A stretch of DNA of 64,000 nt, from contig OU015491.1 of the NCBI GenBank assembly GCA_907164885.2, positions 114,155,580 to 114,219,579 of the forward strand, written 5' to 3'. Source of the DNA: Dolomedes plantarius (taxonomy: Eukaryota; Arthropoda; Arachnida; Araneae; Dolomedidae). This document shows, piece after piece, positions 31,041 through 42,984 of this stretch; positions within the stretch are counted from its first letter, which is position 1; the number at the start of each line of letters is the position of its first letter. Made by a program: the position numbers and the translations under genes. The notes below the pieces were generated by a model that was not told the DNA's origin, did not search any database, and was given only the letters and a program-made list of their open reading frames with translations.

Positions 31041-32059
31041 AAGTTTTAATACCAGCTGATAAAATGAGCATGCAATTTTATTAACTGTCAGACAAAATTT
31101 AAGATGAAGACATTATATGCAAAAGAGAGCTATATTTTAATAAACCCCCATTAACTCTTAGTTTATGAAATCTTCATAAAAAATATGTGTACTTTAATGA
31201 AGAAAGAATATTTCAGACTCTTTCCAGCATTCTTTGATTAATCGTTATCCTCGAAGGTATTCAAACACACCTTTTATTGCATTATGCGAATAAACAAAAC
31301 CACCATCCATCTTGTTCTGTTTGCCCTAAGTTATTTTAATACAACACGCAACTTGCCAATCAACAACATAAATGAAAAAAAAAGAAAGAAACCCGTCCCG
31401 CAACAAAACTCTAAATCCAAATCGTTTATTGTGCCATTCAGACTCATTGTTTCGTTTGAGAAATAGCTAAAACTCATTTTCTGTATCATCGGGTAATGTT
31501 CCAGTTTTATTTCTGGAAACAATCCAGGATATTTAACTGAGAAATAGAGGCTGCACGATTCTTTTATAAAGGGAAGCATTTCCGTGTGTGTGTGTGTGCG
31601 GTCTTCAATCTGTGGGGGGGGGGGGAGGCAGAGAAGAGAGAGATATTATTTATTTCTGTTGCGGCTCTGAAAAGAAAACATTCATAAAACAGCTTTTGTT
31701 GTTTAGAAATATGAATTCGGATCTTAGATCTGTCAACCTTTTGTTAAGTTCTTGATTTATGCGCGCGACCATCTTTTGTACGAGCCAGTTCATCTTTTTT
31801 GTACCGTGAATATTAATGTGAATTCAGTTAAAAGTTAAAAACACGCTTCCTGCTCTTCATAATAGATTTATCTATTAATCATTGATGCTCGTAAAGTAGC
31901 AGAGCCTTTTAGCGCTATAAGATTTAATTACTTGTGGTATACTATTAAACACATTTCTTTATAGTAATGAGTGTTCTAACTATATTTGTTTTAAATACAA
32001 TCAGTGACAAATAATTTTATAAATATGTATACTGAAAGCGAGATTCAATTGGTAATTCA
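31041..32059. other. AT-rich DNA
   Basis: Contains a short (GT)n and a G run near 31580-31626. No gene recognised. Confidence 0.45.
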
Positions 32060-32474
32060 AATTTATAACTTTGAAAATATTCAGAGGCTTTAAAGATTTT
32101 CAAAACATACTTTGAAATATTTTAGGATAAAGTTATATAATGGAGAAACAGAAGAGATACTCAATTAGTATTCCAAAATTCTAAATCATTCGGACTAATA
32201 ATACCTGTATTTTCCTTCATCATTTTAAAAATAATTTTATAAAGATTTGTACTGAAAGCGATATTCAATTGGCTCACAAATTATGTGCACTAACCTATTG
32301 ATTTGAGATTTGTATAATAATTAATAAAAAATACTAATTATAGTAATAATAATTACTAATTTTTAAAAATTATTAGCTGAAATTTTGATAAAGTAGGGCT
32401 GATAATATGTACCATAGCAGATGTTCAACTTTACTCTGTGCCAAACCTTAAATTTACGTTACTCTGTGACAAAA
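32060..32474 (+). repeat. Long inverted repeat, left arm
   Basis: About 415 bp matching the reverse complement of 33329-33880. Shared words include AATATTCAGAG, TACTCAATTAGTATTCCAA, AATACCTGTATTTTCCTT, TATGTACCATAGCAGAT and TTACGTTACTCTGTGACAAAA (with small differences). Confidence 0.88.
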
Positions 32475-32867
32475 ATTCTGCATACATTTCAGTACTTGCA
32501 ACGTCAGAAATATACATTCCTTTGCATGTTTTTATATTACATATTCATATTTAGATAAAGTATTTTTAAAGACATGTGGATTTATTTACTTGTTTTTCTA
32601 TTTTGCTCTATCCTGCAGATATAATTTATAAGATATATCTCACTTTCTATTCTACGCAGTATAAAATAACTTACACAACTTATATACCTGGGCTCTGTAG
32701 AAGTTTATTTAAGTGTACTTGTAATTTTATTTCTGGGAAAAGTAGAAAAATGTGTATGTTTATATAGCAGAAGTGTTTGCTTGTGTGAAATTTCAATTTC
32801 TTATGTGACATCAATTTTCTCTTAAAATGCATGGTGAAAGAAATTCAGTCGGAAGTGTGTTCCTTTG

Positions 32868-33029
<162 letters not shown>

Positions 33030-33328
33030 ATATTGAAATGAAGTATTTTCTTTAAACAAATAGTACAATCAATAAAGGTTTATTTCATATATTTTCAACA
33101 TTGATTATGAATGTAAAAAGAAAAATCACAAAAAAAATTCATAGGATAGGATTTATTCACTTTTATGTTTTTTTAATTCTAATGCAGCACAAATGCATTT
33201 TTAAGTGTTTTTCTTCCTCAGTGATAAGTATATATTTTTATATATTGTTATAGGTATATTATTTAAATTACTTATGATAGAAACTATGGGAATATAATTG
33301 AACTAAAAAACTAGATTCACTAGATCAG

Positions 33329-33880
33329 TTTTGTCACAGAGTAACGTAAGTTTAAGGTTTGGCACGGAGTAAAGTTGAATATCTGCTATGGTACATATTA
33401 TCCGCAATATTTTATTAAAATTTCAGTTATTAATTTTCAACATTGTTTAATTATTATTACTATAATAATTATTTTTTATTAACTATTATAAAAATCTCAA
33501 ATCAATACATTAGTGAGCATACTTTGTGAGCCCAGTATGTCGTTTTCAGTACAAAGCTTTATAAAATCATTTTTAAATAGCTTAAGGAAAATACAGGTAT
33601 TATTAGTCCGAACAAAATAGAATATTGGAATACTAGTTGAGTATATCTTATGTATCCCCCTTAAGCCCATTGAATCTCGCTATCAGTACAAAGCTTTATA
33701 AAATTATTTTTAAATAGCTTAAGGAAAATACAGGTATTATATGTCCGAACAATATATAATATTGGAATACTAATTGAGTATATCATATGTATCCCCTTAA
33801 TTAACTTAATCCTCGAAAAATCTGAAATTGTGTTTTGAAAATTTTTAAAGTCTCTGAATATTTTCCAAGTTATAAATTAT
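33329..33880 (-). repeat. Long inverted repeat, right arm, with internal tandem duplication
   Basis: Reverse complement of the left arm. It contains an extra ~130-bp copy: the block from GTACAAAGCTTTATAAAAT through TATTGGAATACTA occurs at about 33550-33655 and again at 33685-33790, while the left arm has one. Confidence 0.88.
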
Positions 33881-35343
33881 ATCTACAACATGTGTACTCT
33901 ATGAATTAGATAGATTATTTGAATTTTATTTTTAAAGTTTTTAAATTTTAACCTTCTAACTAAAGCAGAAGTAGATATTTTTATGCATTCTATTGATTAA
34001 TTGTTTCGCCTCACATTTATATAAGAGTATTATTGTGAAATAGCAATGAATGAGATGCCTTTTTTTGATTTCAGAACAACCACTGATATTTATTTATGAA
34101 TATCAGTGCTAAAAAACTCAAAAATAGAATTACTTTACATTATTATTGTAATCAGAATTTTATTAAGTAAATAAAAAATTATACGTAAAACGTAAATCAG
34201 GGTCAAAATAAAATTAATGCTAGGAAAATAAATGTTTTTAATCAAAATTCTTTTCCATCAGTGCAATATTTCTAAATAGTTAATTAGCAGTGCTTACATA
34301 AAAATATTCATTTTGAAAAGCTTCTGAAATTTGAACTAAAAATTCACCTTTTATCTCCCCAATATTTCAGATAAATATAGTACTAATGGCACACACTGCA
34401 ATCTCACAGATTTCCCGAACAATTTGAATTATGGTTGTAAATGTGAAATAAAATAACCTCAAGTACATGAAATATTATCAAGGGCCGTTCATTTTTTAAA
34501 AGTTTCAGCAAAACACATATGGTTGGAGCAGTGTTTGGAAACATTTTCGGCGCCACCTCCAGCTTCTCTTTAATCATCGCAAAGAACACGTACCTTTTCC
34601 TTAAGATTTCCCCGGCATTAATCTTTGGTACAGCACCCTTTTTTTATTTTTCATTGTTGACAGATGTTGAGAGCAATTCATTTCTAGGTGTCTCTTTTAA
34701 GATTAATAAATAAGAGCGAAAGTAAGTGAGAACATTGCTTTTAAGAAATGTTTTTGAAAATGTAATAGGTTAAGTTTGTCGTCTTGGAAGTGGAAATAAA
34801 TTACGCGATTGCACAATTCGAAATAGAAAAAAACTAAAATAACTATATACTTGTTCTGGATGTGACTTATTCACGTGAAATGGAGTCAAGATTCGGGGAA
34901 ACAGTGCAAGTGTTAAAGACGTTAGTTAGTTCATTTGAAATAAATATTCGCTTCCCGCTTTGTTCGAGTCAGTAATGGTATATGTATACCAGTCTAACAA
35001 CAAATATTTTAAAGCGATTGTTCTTGGTTGTTCAGAAAATAGGAAGAAAACCTTAAATTAATAACCTCAATAATATTTACACCTTTTTAAAACTTCTAGC
35101 GGCATAAATTAGCAAAGAAAATGGTTTACTTAAATTTAAGGTTATTTTAAAACTAAATAATTAATTACAATAATAACATTCGATTTAATAATAACTTGAA
35201 TCAACATCACAATTATCGAAGAAGATGGCATCAATAAATGGATCCCAACTTCCAGTATCAAACTCTTTCCAATCTAGCTACAATGTCCAGCATGTAGCTC
35301 TAATCGGCTTCATGAGAAATCTAAATTGATAAATTTTAATTAA
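33881..35343. other. AT-rich DNA
   Basis: Opposing open frames near 34404-34713 overlap and show no recognised domain. Confidence 0.45.
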
Positions 35344-36037
35344 GAGGATGATGGACTTTACAAAGCCATTTTTGAATTTTTACCTCAGATATCTGAAATT
35401 TTGCATATATGATCATTAAAGCATAACTATATCAAACACCTTATAAAATTTTATAAATATTTTTTAAAAAATTATATTGAAATTTTTAATGCTTTTTAAA
35501 ATGCTCCTTGCGATCCAATTTTGGATTTCCCCCCCATAATTTTACATTTATATTGCTTATAAATACATTTTTAACAGGGTTACGTTTGTGCTTTCCTTGA
35601 ATAGTTAATTTTTAGCAAATATTTTTATGCCTGTACTCTGAATTTTCAGGAAATTTTTGTACTTTTTTACACTTAAGTTAAACTTTTATAATCTGAATGT
35701 TGTCGAAACCTAAAATGAATACATAACTTTATTTTTAGGTGTTAGAGGAGTCATTATGACAAATTTTATAAAATTTCGTCAAAAAGTATGACGCAAGGAG
35801 CATTTCAAAGACTTGCAAATCTGTAAATTACGCATTTTGAGAAAGAAACATTTAAAAGATATTTTTCCACCTATCTTTTATATTTACTTCTAAAGTCACC
35901 AAGTTTTCATTTTTTATGTTTCTTGCATATTTTAAATGCTTTTCATGCAGTATTTGCATATTTTTAAAATATTAATACACCCTGAAAAAAATCCAATTTT
36001 TGTTCAATTTTTGGCAATATGAAATTCCACCATCTCC
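35344..36037 (+). mobile_element. TTAA-flanked non-autonomous DNA transposon (MITE), copy 1
   Basis: The left end after TTAA reads GAGGATGATGGACTTTACAA. The right end, inverted, reads GGAGATGGTGGAATTTCATA, an imperfect terminal inverted repeat. It matches the reverse complement of 58832-59552 over its whole length, including GCAAGGAGCATTTCAAAGAC and CTTATAAATACATTTTAAC-like stretches. TTAA stands at the left and the degenerate TAAT at the right. TTAA targets are used by piggyBac and Kolobok transposons. No ORF, hence non-autonomous. Confidence 0.78.
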
Positions 36038-36260
36038 TAATAATTTTTAACATTGATTAATTGTTATTACATTCATTAGTATTTTTTATTAACTATTATA
36101 AAAAATCTTAAATCAATAGATTGGTGCACAAACTTTGTGAGCCTGTTGAATCGAGCTTTCAGTACAAATCATTATAAAATGCTTTTAAAAATGCTTAAGG
36201 AATATAGAAATATTATATGTCCAAACAAAATAGAATATTGGAATACTAGATGAGTATTCC
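36038..36260 (-). repeat. Third copy of the 32-34 kb inverted-repeat sequence
   Basis: Matches the right arm at about 33430-33655 in the same orientation: TTTTTTATTAACTATTATAAAAA, CTTTGTGAGCC, AGTACAAA, GCTTAAGGAA and AATAGAATATTGGAATACTA. It starts exactly where the TTAA element ends. Confidence 0.8.
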
Positions 36261-37631
36261 AAGGAAATAAGCAACATGCAATAAGTGATTCCAATGAAGC
36301 ATGCATTAAATGTCTCCGCTGAGTCAACATTGCCAGTGAATCACGCCAATAATTTTTAATATTTTAAGTAAAGCTGATACAATAGATTACACTAGCATTT
36401 CAGTGCTTTTACACCCGTATTGAATGCCTGCGCCATGCTACCTACTAAATACAAACTATATTTTCGTTTTAAGAAATCCAACCGATAGGCCTGGGATGAA
36501 GGAATGGGTGAAGTTTGTGAGAAGCATTTGACAAACTTGTCAAAGAATAGCGATTGGCACGTGAACTCAAATAGAGTTAGAAAAACTACGATTAGTAAAT
36601 CAAAATCTCCTAAAATTTCGGAAATTTTTTAAATGTACTTAAAAAGTGTTGAAAACAGGAATTTCTAAATAAAATATCGTTGCTAAATTTAACAAATATA
36701 TGTAGCTACTAAAGAAAAGAAAATAGATAAATATGTACGCAAACTGTTTATTCTGCCGACGTTTGAAGTTAGAATTTGGAAATATTCATTATTTTTAATT
36801 TGCTTTTAATTTTGAAACTATAAGTTACGAATGTATCTTAATATTTACCTTTTATATAGATGTATAACCTAAGGTAAAAAAAAAAAACAGAAAAACTTTC
36901 GTAGTTTTACTATTTTATTTCAACGAAAAAATCGAAAGTTTGTAAGAAATTCCTCCCCCCTCCCCTGTCATGAAAAGCGATGACTTTAACGAAATAAAAA
37001 AGTTCTTATATAAATGTGTCTAGTATAAAGACTTTTAATGGAAATATACGTACTAACCCTGTAAAAAGCCACAAACTACCGCTGTGTATGAAAATCGAAA
37101 ACTGATAGAAGATTGCAATATATTTTAATGATAATTAAAGATTTCTAATCAGTCCACATCGAGGAACAGAGGCTCCCTTTCGTAAATACACGTACAATGA
37201 TTTTTTTTAAACTTTTATATATCCCTTTGAAATATACTTTGTTAAAAAATATGTTTAGCAAACTGTGATGAGGAGAAGTAGTTGTTCTTATAAATATAGA
37301 AATTAAAATGAAACAAAATTATAAAGATAATATCCTAAGTGGTATTACTACTGTAGAAATGAATGATTCATATTTTGGGGGGAAATAAGTGCTCGGGTAC
37401 ATAAAGTCTTTGAGTGGATGCATTAGATTTGATGTTTTAAACATTAATTTTAGAAAATGTTTTAAGTGATACAGATTTTACTTTTCCATAAGACTTGAAG
37501 ACTGCTTTTTGGGACTTATTGTCGAGTTGACCAAGTGTTAAACCAGGATGGTGTTACAATTCGTACTGAAAAAGGACATTTTTATTCGTATATGTATGTG
37601 ATTTTCGACGATATTTCTATGAATTTATAAA
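36261..37631. other. Unremarkable AT-rich DNA
   Basis: Nothing recognised. Confidence 0.5.
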
Positions 37632-37865
37632 TACTAGTTGGTACCCGTCAAAACATGACGTCTAGATAGTAAATAAATGCACTAATACGCAAATTATTCT
37701 CAACAAATCATTGCAAAATGTTGAAAATCATAATAATACGCAGAAACAAATTAATGTGTTTAAGCGGCCTCGTACTTAGTGAGTAGCTAAAGCCAGATTT
37801 AAAAATGTCATTGAGCATGCGCAGAAAGCATTTTTTTTAATTGCAAATTATCGCAAATTAAACAG
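37632..37865 (+). repeat. Dispersed repeat, copy 2
   Basis: Counterpart of 26889-27125, with the same start and the same CGTCA/TGACG stem. Flanking sequence beyond about 37865 differs from copy 1 and is less AT-rich up to about 38160. Confidence 0.75.
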
Positions 37866-39334
37866 CGCGAAATGAAAAAATTTCATCAGGAATAATCTTT
37901 TTTGTGATACACGCACCGTTCCAACGCTGTTTAGGGTTTTCTCATGCTAAGCATTTTGCGACGGGAAAAAGGCGGGCGTTGCCATTCGAAAAATACGACT
38001 TTCTGTATCTATAATCGTAACCGTGAGCGCCACTTTGTTGCCGTTCCCAAAATCCCGAGCTCATGCCTCTGAATAACTATATCTGAAATCTCATCTCGAT
38101 CGGTTGCACGGAACGGCCTCTAGAGGTCCATATATCGGAAAAGTTTTTTTATGATCACCCTGTATAATTTCCTATTTCTTCTTTGCATGTCAATATAAAC
38201 ATCTAAGCTATTGTAAATTAAAGTATGATATAAAGTTCATAGTGTCAAAATATTTCAAAATGTGCACTTTATTAGAGTGACCAAGACAAAATGTTTGATG
38301 AAATCATCATAAAATTTAAGTACCTTTTAACGATCATCCGACAGGTGCATAAAAACTCGAAACGACATCGCTACTCTGTGGCGCAGATATTTTATGACAA
38401 TCAGAAGGGGCTGTACCTATTAAAAATTTTTGTGGTACTTTCGGAAAATTAAGAGTATAAGGAATGGGGTTCTCCTTAGTTTAAGAGCCATAAATAGAGT
38501 AAAATTTTAAATCGAAAATATAGGCTGCTGGGAGGTGAATAGAAATAAATCATAATTTTTTTTTCTTTCATCAATTTTTTTACTTTCATCTTATAATTTA
38601 TCAGAAGCAACGTTCCACATATTAACTACAGAAAGATTATTGACAGCAGAGTATCAAGAGATAATAAAATGATAATGTTTCGATGCTTGACATATATTTC
38701 TAATCAGATTGAATAAAAAATTAGCCTAGTATAAAAATATCTACTGTTATGCTCCCGAAATTCGTTTAATATGCAAAGGAATGTCGTGTCTATACATTCG
38801 TCACACATTTAATAACCTTAAAAATGTCTCAAATGAGATAAAGAAAAAACCGCAGTTGAAGTTTAAAGCTTTAATGTCATTATTTATTTCAATTTATTTT
38901 TTCTTTTCAGTTATAAATAATTTCGGAACAAGCTATTAAATTCCATTAAAATGAGACACACTACTCTCAAGTGACCATTAAATATTTTTCTACCTCAACT
39001 ACCGTTGCCAAATTAATATGTATTATTGAGTTGCAAATTTAACTACTTAGAAGATAAAGAAGTCATAAAATATTTAAATGCAACTACCATTAAATTATTA
39101 GTGTAGTTCGTGCATTATTTTTTTAAATTTCACCGGAATAATTGTTTCAAACAAAACCAATATCAATAAAAGCACATTATGGATTCTAACGTATCATCTC
39201 ATGTCATGTAATTAAAATGTCCCTTTAATTTGCAAATGACAAAATTGAATTTTTTATATTTATGTTGCCTGGGAGTAACTTAGAATTATATGAATGACAC
39301 ATATTATTAAATGTATAGGTATTAAGTGTCATAC

Positions 39335-39338
<4 letters not shown>
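37866..39338. other. Mixed DNA, no gene recognised
   Basis: 37,900-38,160 is relatively GC-rich (CATCTCGATCGGTTGCACGG) and may be part of an unrecognised element; the rest is AT-rich. Confidence 0.4.

Positions 39339-39381
<43 letters not shown>
39339..39381. repeat. (AT)n microsatellite
   Basis: Alternating AT. Confidence 0.95.
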
Positions 39382-39385
<4 letters not shown>

Positions 39386-39499
39386 AAACAATAACCTTTC
39401 ATTATCATTAAATAAAACGACTATTAAGAATTCTTAAATCTTGTCGCAATAGAATATTTGTCCCTCAACCTAAATTTGACCTAAGAATAACTGAAATAA

Positions 39500-40090
39500 T
39501 TTATGAGTTTCCCCCTAAATCCACGTGCCGAAAGAACTTATGTAGCGGGAAATTTTCTAGAAGCCATGACGAAATCAACGCCTCATGTGGCTTGATGATC
39601 AGGTGTCATTTTCTAACCAATCAGGAAAGTTAAATGCGCCAACTCAAGGGCATCCAACTAGGTTTTTACGGGCACTTGTGGTTCCGCTCTGGTACAAAAA
39701 ACATGTTTCGCGGTACCGAACATTTTACAGAAAACTCTCGAGGTCCGTTTTGCCGCAGCTTTGCGCTGGCCGGGGTCCAGTACACCGCTAGCCGCGATGC
39801 GCCTTTTGCGTTCTGCTCTAGTCCGACAAATATGTCACAACGTTGAGCTGCCGGGATTTTTCCCGAAAAAAACGATCTGTAAAAATGCTTGATGGACGGA
39901 TATCCAGCGAGAAACTGCCTTGCAATAAAAACCTTTAGGAATATAGCTGAGTCCTCCGTCAGTCTGGAAGTGTCCATTTATCTCCAGCGGGCCGGCAGGA
40001 ATATGCCAACCACTCGTTTTGCTGAAACAGTCACGTCTAAAACTCCCCGGACTGTCCGATACTCTACGACTACACCCCGGATTAATCATT
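39500..40090. other. GC-rich island of unknown identity
   Basis: About 590 bp whose composition contrasts sharply with the surrounding DNA, with many CpG dinucleotides. Overlapping open frames exist on both strands (the longest 103 codons, minus, 39666-39977), as expected by chance in GC-richer DNA. No domain recognised. It could be a CpG-rich promoter or first exon, an unknown mobile element, or a gene fragment. Confidence 0.4.
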
Positions 40091-40091
40091 A

Positions 40092-40242
<151 letters not shown>

Positions 40243-40259
40243 TGAGTACTAAAGCTACT

Positions 40260-40353
40260 ACAGCCAGTACCAAAAACATGAAAAGATAAGATTGAAAGAG
40301 GTTTTAGACAATATTTCATCTTCAGTGGTGTCAATACTGTCTAAAAACCAATC
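40260..40353 (-). repeat. Element 3' terminal repeat, copy 2
   Basis: Counterpart of 21968-22063 in the same orientation and again against an (AT)n tract at its lower-coordinate side. The hammerhead-like core seen in copy 1 is disrupted here (CTGAAGATGA, and TAAAAC in place of GAAAAC). Confidence 0.7.
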
Positions 40354-40377
40354 CCTTCCCACTATCAATGATTAATA

Positions 40378-41056
40378 AGCCCGATTGATGGCATAATGAA
40401 TCATGCTGTTTTTATAAATATTTTAAGAGACAATTTAAAATTATCAGCCTAAAATTTGGGTATTTGAAAAACAAAATTTTTTTTGATCAAGATAACGATC
40501 CTAAGCCCACGGCTCTCAACGTTCGTCTCTGGTGTCTCTATAATTGTCCACAAGTTTTGAAAACACCACCTCAATCGCCAGATTTAAACTCAATAGAACA
40601 TTTTTGGAGAGAACTGGAGGTTCGAGTACGAAAACACGACATTTAAGAGAAAAAGTGAACTAAAAACAATTATGATCGAAGAATGGATGAACATTGATGC
40701 AGAAATTACAAAAGAACTAGTGCAATCTATTCCCAGACGTTTGAAAGCTGTTGTTGATGCTAAAGGATATCCTACTAAATATTAATTTAACGAAAAATTA
40801 GAATATTTACTTATAAGTAGAGATTTTTTTACAAGTGTTCGATGACTGTTGTGGGATAAAGTTTTTGTTACTTTTTGATTACTGGTTTCTTAAAAATAAA
40901 GTTTTACTATGTTTTTAAAATATTTCATGTAGTTTTGTTAAAATGGATTATAGATCTTATTGTTAAATACGCATTCTGAAATATTTATTTTAATTAATGG
41001 ATAGACCCCTATTTCATTGAAAATCGTAAGTGTACGAACACTTTTGGGAGCCACTG
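40378..41056 (+). mobile_element. Tc1-like transposon 2, 3' fragment
   Basis: Retains the C-terminal part of a transposase, the 3' untranslated region and the right terminal repeat. Inverted, the right end reads CAGTGGCTCCCAAAAGTGTT, ending at 41056 with TA following. The left half of the element is missing; the break lies within ~25 bp of a retroelement terminal repeat, suggesting a fused junction. Confidence 0.85.
40381..40785 (+). pseudogene. Tc1 transposase C-terminal fragment with frameshifts
   Basis: Reads PIDGIMNHAVFINILRDN, then after a frameshift near 40450 KNKIFFDQDNDPKPTALNV with the second catalytic D. The catalytic E follows in SPDLNSIEHFWRELEVRV. After another shift at about 40643 the true C-terminus reads EEWMNIDAEITKELV and ends KGYPTKY at the stop 40783-40785. 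The first catalytic D and the DNA-binding domain are gone. This is a different Tc1 subfamily from the elements at 12.3 and 49.2 kb. Confidence 0.88.
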
Positions 41057-41954
41057 TAAATAATGAGGCATATTTGATGGATTTCTGCTGATTCTAGTGA
41101 GGTGCTCTTATATGTTAATGAAAAAATATCATTTTTCTTACCTGTGAAATATTTTTATCGGTGAGCAATCACAAAATCCAGCACAAAAATTAGAGACAAA
41201 AAGCTTTGTTTTTCTGTTGTTGAGGTGGACACGTTCAAAATTAATATAGTGCAAATTATCCCGGGCCGTTGTTTATAGGCTCAGGGCATAAAATAGTATT
41301 TTCCTGCAACCTGACAAAAATCGCTCGCACCGACGCTATTTGATGGGTTAAAACGTGTTAAAACAAAAACGAAAAATGTATTTCCCAACTGGTTGCTACG
41401 TGGAGTAGCGTTTTTAAAACCAATGTGGTTTTGTTAATTCCAGTTATACATTTTTAACTCTAAGTAGTTATCTATCATAATGATAATATTTTTATATTCA
41501 TTATTTTACTAATAAATCAGTTTTAATTTTTTAACCGCGCAGCTGACTTGCCGCCCCCCCCCCTCTCTTGACTTTCCGGCCGTGTGCCGCGCCTCGCTCG
41601 TATTGGGTTAGTCAGATTCCTTTGTCCTCTCTTCGTATACACTCGTAAAAGCTGGCAAATAGTAGAAGGGACTGTTTTCTGAGAAAGAGTGGGAGTAATT
41701 CTAAAAATAGAATGCTCTTTGGGCAGTCGCCAATCTGTATACAGGACGTATATAAATTGGCGAATTTAGGTCAACTAAGTGTTGGCGAAAGACTTGGCGC
41801 ACGCTATTTATGCCAATTATATTCTGACACAGTTAATGTCTTCAGTTCTCTACATGGTTGAACATTTGCTATCTCTCCGATGCTCGACTGTGTGGGATTT
41901 TCTTTATTTCCAACATTTTTTTAATATACCGTCATTGGACAATGACCGAGAGGT
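41057..41954. other. Mixed DNA, no gene recognised
   Basis: Includes a C run followed by a GC-richer stretch near 41540-41620. A 99-codon frame at 41779-42078 runs into the palindrome and has no recognised domain. Confidence 0.4.
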
Positions 41955-42202
41955 ATGTTTATATTTTGTACTTGTTATTTTAAGTAAACTTCGTAAATTT
42001 TCTCGAGATAAGAAAATTATAATATTTTCCATAGAGGAAATTTATTTCATTCTTCTCAAAGTTAAAAGTGAGGTGTAATATATATTTGAAAATCACGAAT
42101 TACCTGATTATATAATCTTAATTTATATAATTTATTTGAAAATGATTTAAAATTAGATTGAATGTAGTTCAATGTTTTATAAATTTTGTTCAGTCCTTTT
42201 TT
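41955..42202 (+). repeat. Large palindrome, left arm
   Basis: About 248 bp nearly identical to the reverse complement of 42395-42640. The central block from GAGATAAGAAAATTATAATA through AAAAGTGAGGTGTAATATATA is essentially perfect. Confidence 0.93.
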
Positions 42203-42394
42203 CAGTCTTATCGTATTCAGCAATATAAGATAGTAGGATGACAGAATATTATTATTTTTTATCACCAAAGAATAAACTTATCAAGACGTATTTGAAGAAG
42301 TCTCAAAACAAAATATTTCTTGAACAGCTAAGCTTTAACAATGAACCATTCTTTGATATGCAAAACTATGAAATTGTTTCACTTGTCAACTACT
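42203..42394. other. Loop of the large palindrome
   Basis: 192 bp of AT-rich DNA with no feature. Confidence 0.8.
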
Positions 42395-42640
42395 AAAAAA
42401 GTACTGAACAAAATTTATAAAACATTGAACTACATTCAATTTTAATTTTAAATCATTTTCAAATAAATTATTAAAATTAAGATAATATATAATCGGGTAA
42501 TTCCTGGTTTTCAAATATATATTACACCTCACTTTTAACTTTGAGAAGAATGAAATAAATTTCCTCTATGGAAAATATTATAATTTTCTTATCTCGAAAA
42601 CATTTACGAACATTACTTAAAATAACATGTATAAAATATA
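42395..42640 (-). repeat. Large palindrome, right arm
   Basis: Inverted copy of 41955-42202; differences cluster towards both ends of the arms. Confidence 0.93.
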
Positions 42641-42794
42641 ATTTTAAGGGATTATTCTGAAAAAAAATTTTAGGTTTTAGCAGAGATTAATATTTACTAT
42701 TACCTGAAAATACACGAGAAAAGGAGAAAAGTTAAAAATATTAATACTAGTTATACATGGAGAGCCAGAAAAAAAAGAAACAAAGTGTAAGGGT

Positions 42795-42846
42795 AGATAT
42801 CAGATGTTATATATATCAAGTATTATATATATAACATCTGATATCT
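42795..42846. repeat. Perfect 22-bp-arm hairpin
   Basis: AGATATCAGATGTTATATAT plus AT is repeated exactly in inverse orientation after an 8-base loop. Further partial copies of ATCAGAT/ATCATCTGAT follow to about 42895. Confidence 0.9.
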
Positions 42847-42984
42847 ATAGATATATATCAGATATATATCATCTGATGTATATCAAATGTTATCAGAAAC
42901 ACTGTTATCATAAGTACTGTTATCATAAACAATCTCATTAGTAAAAATAAAAAGCATATGAAAGGAAGGGGTCTACGAAACACT

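Noticed and set aside
34404..34713. Opposing open frames that could encode a small membrane protein
   Set aside because: Mutually overlapping on both strands, hydrophobic residues arise from T-rich codons, no recognised domain.
41779..42078. 99-codon plus-strand frame with a GAG|GTATGT splice-donor-like site near 41,950
   Set aside because: Half of it is the arm of a palindrome and no domain is recognised; the donor match alone is too common to support an exon.
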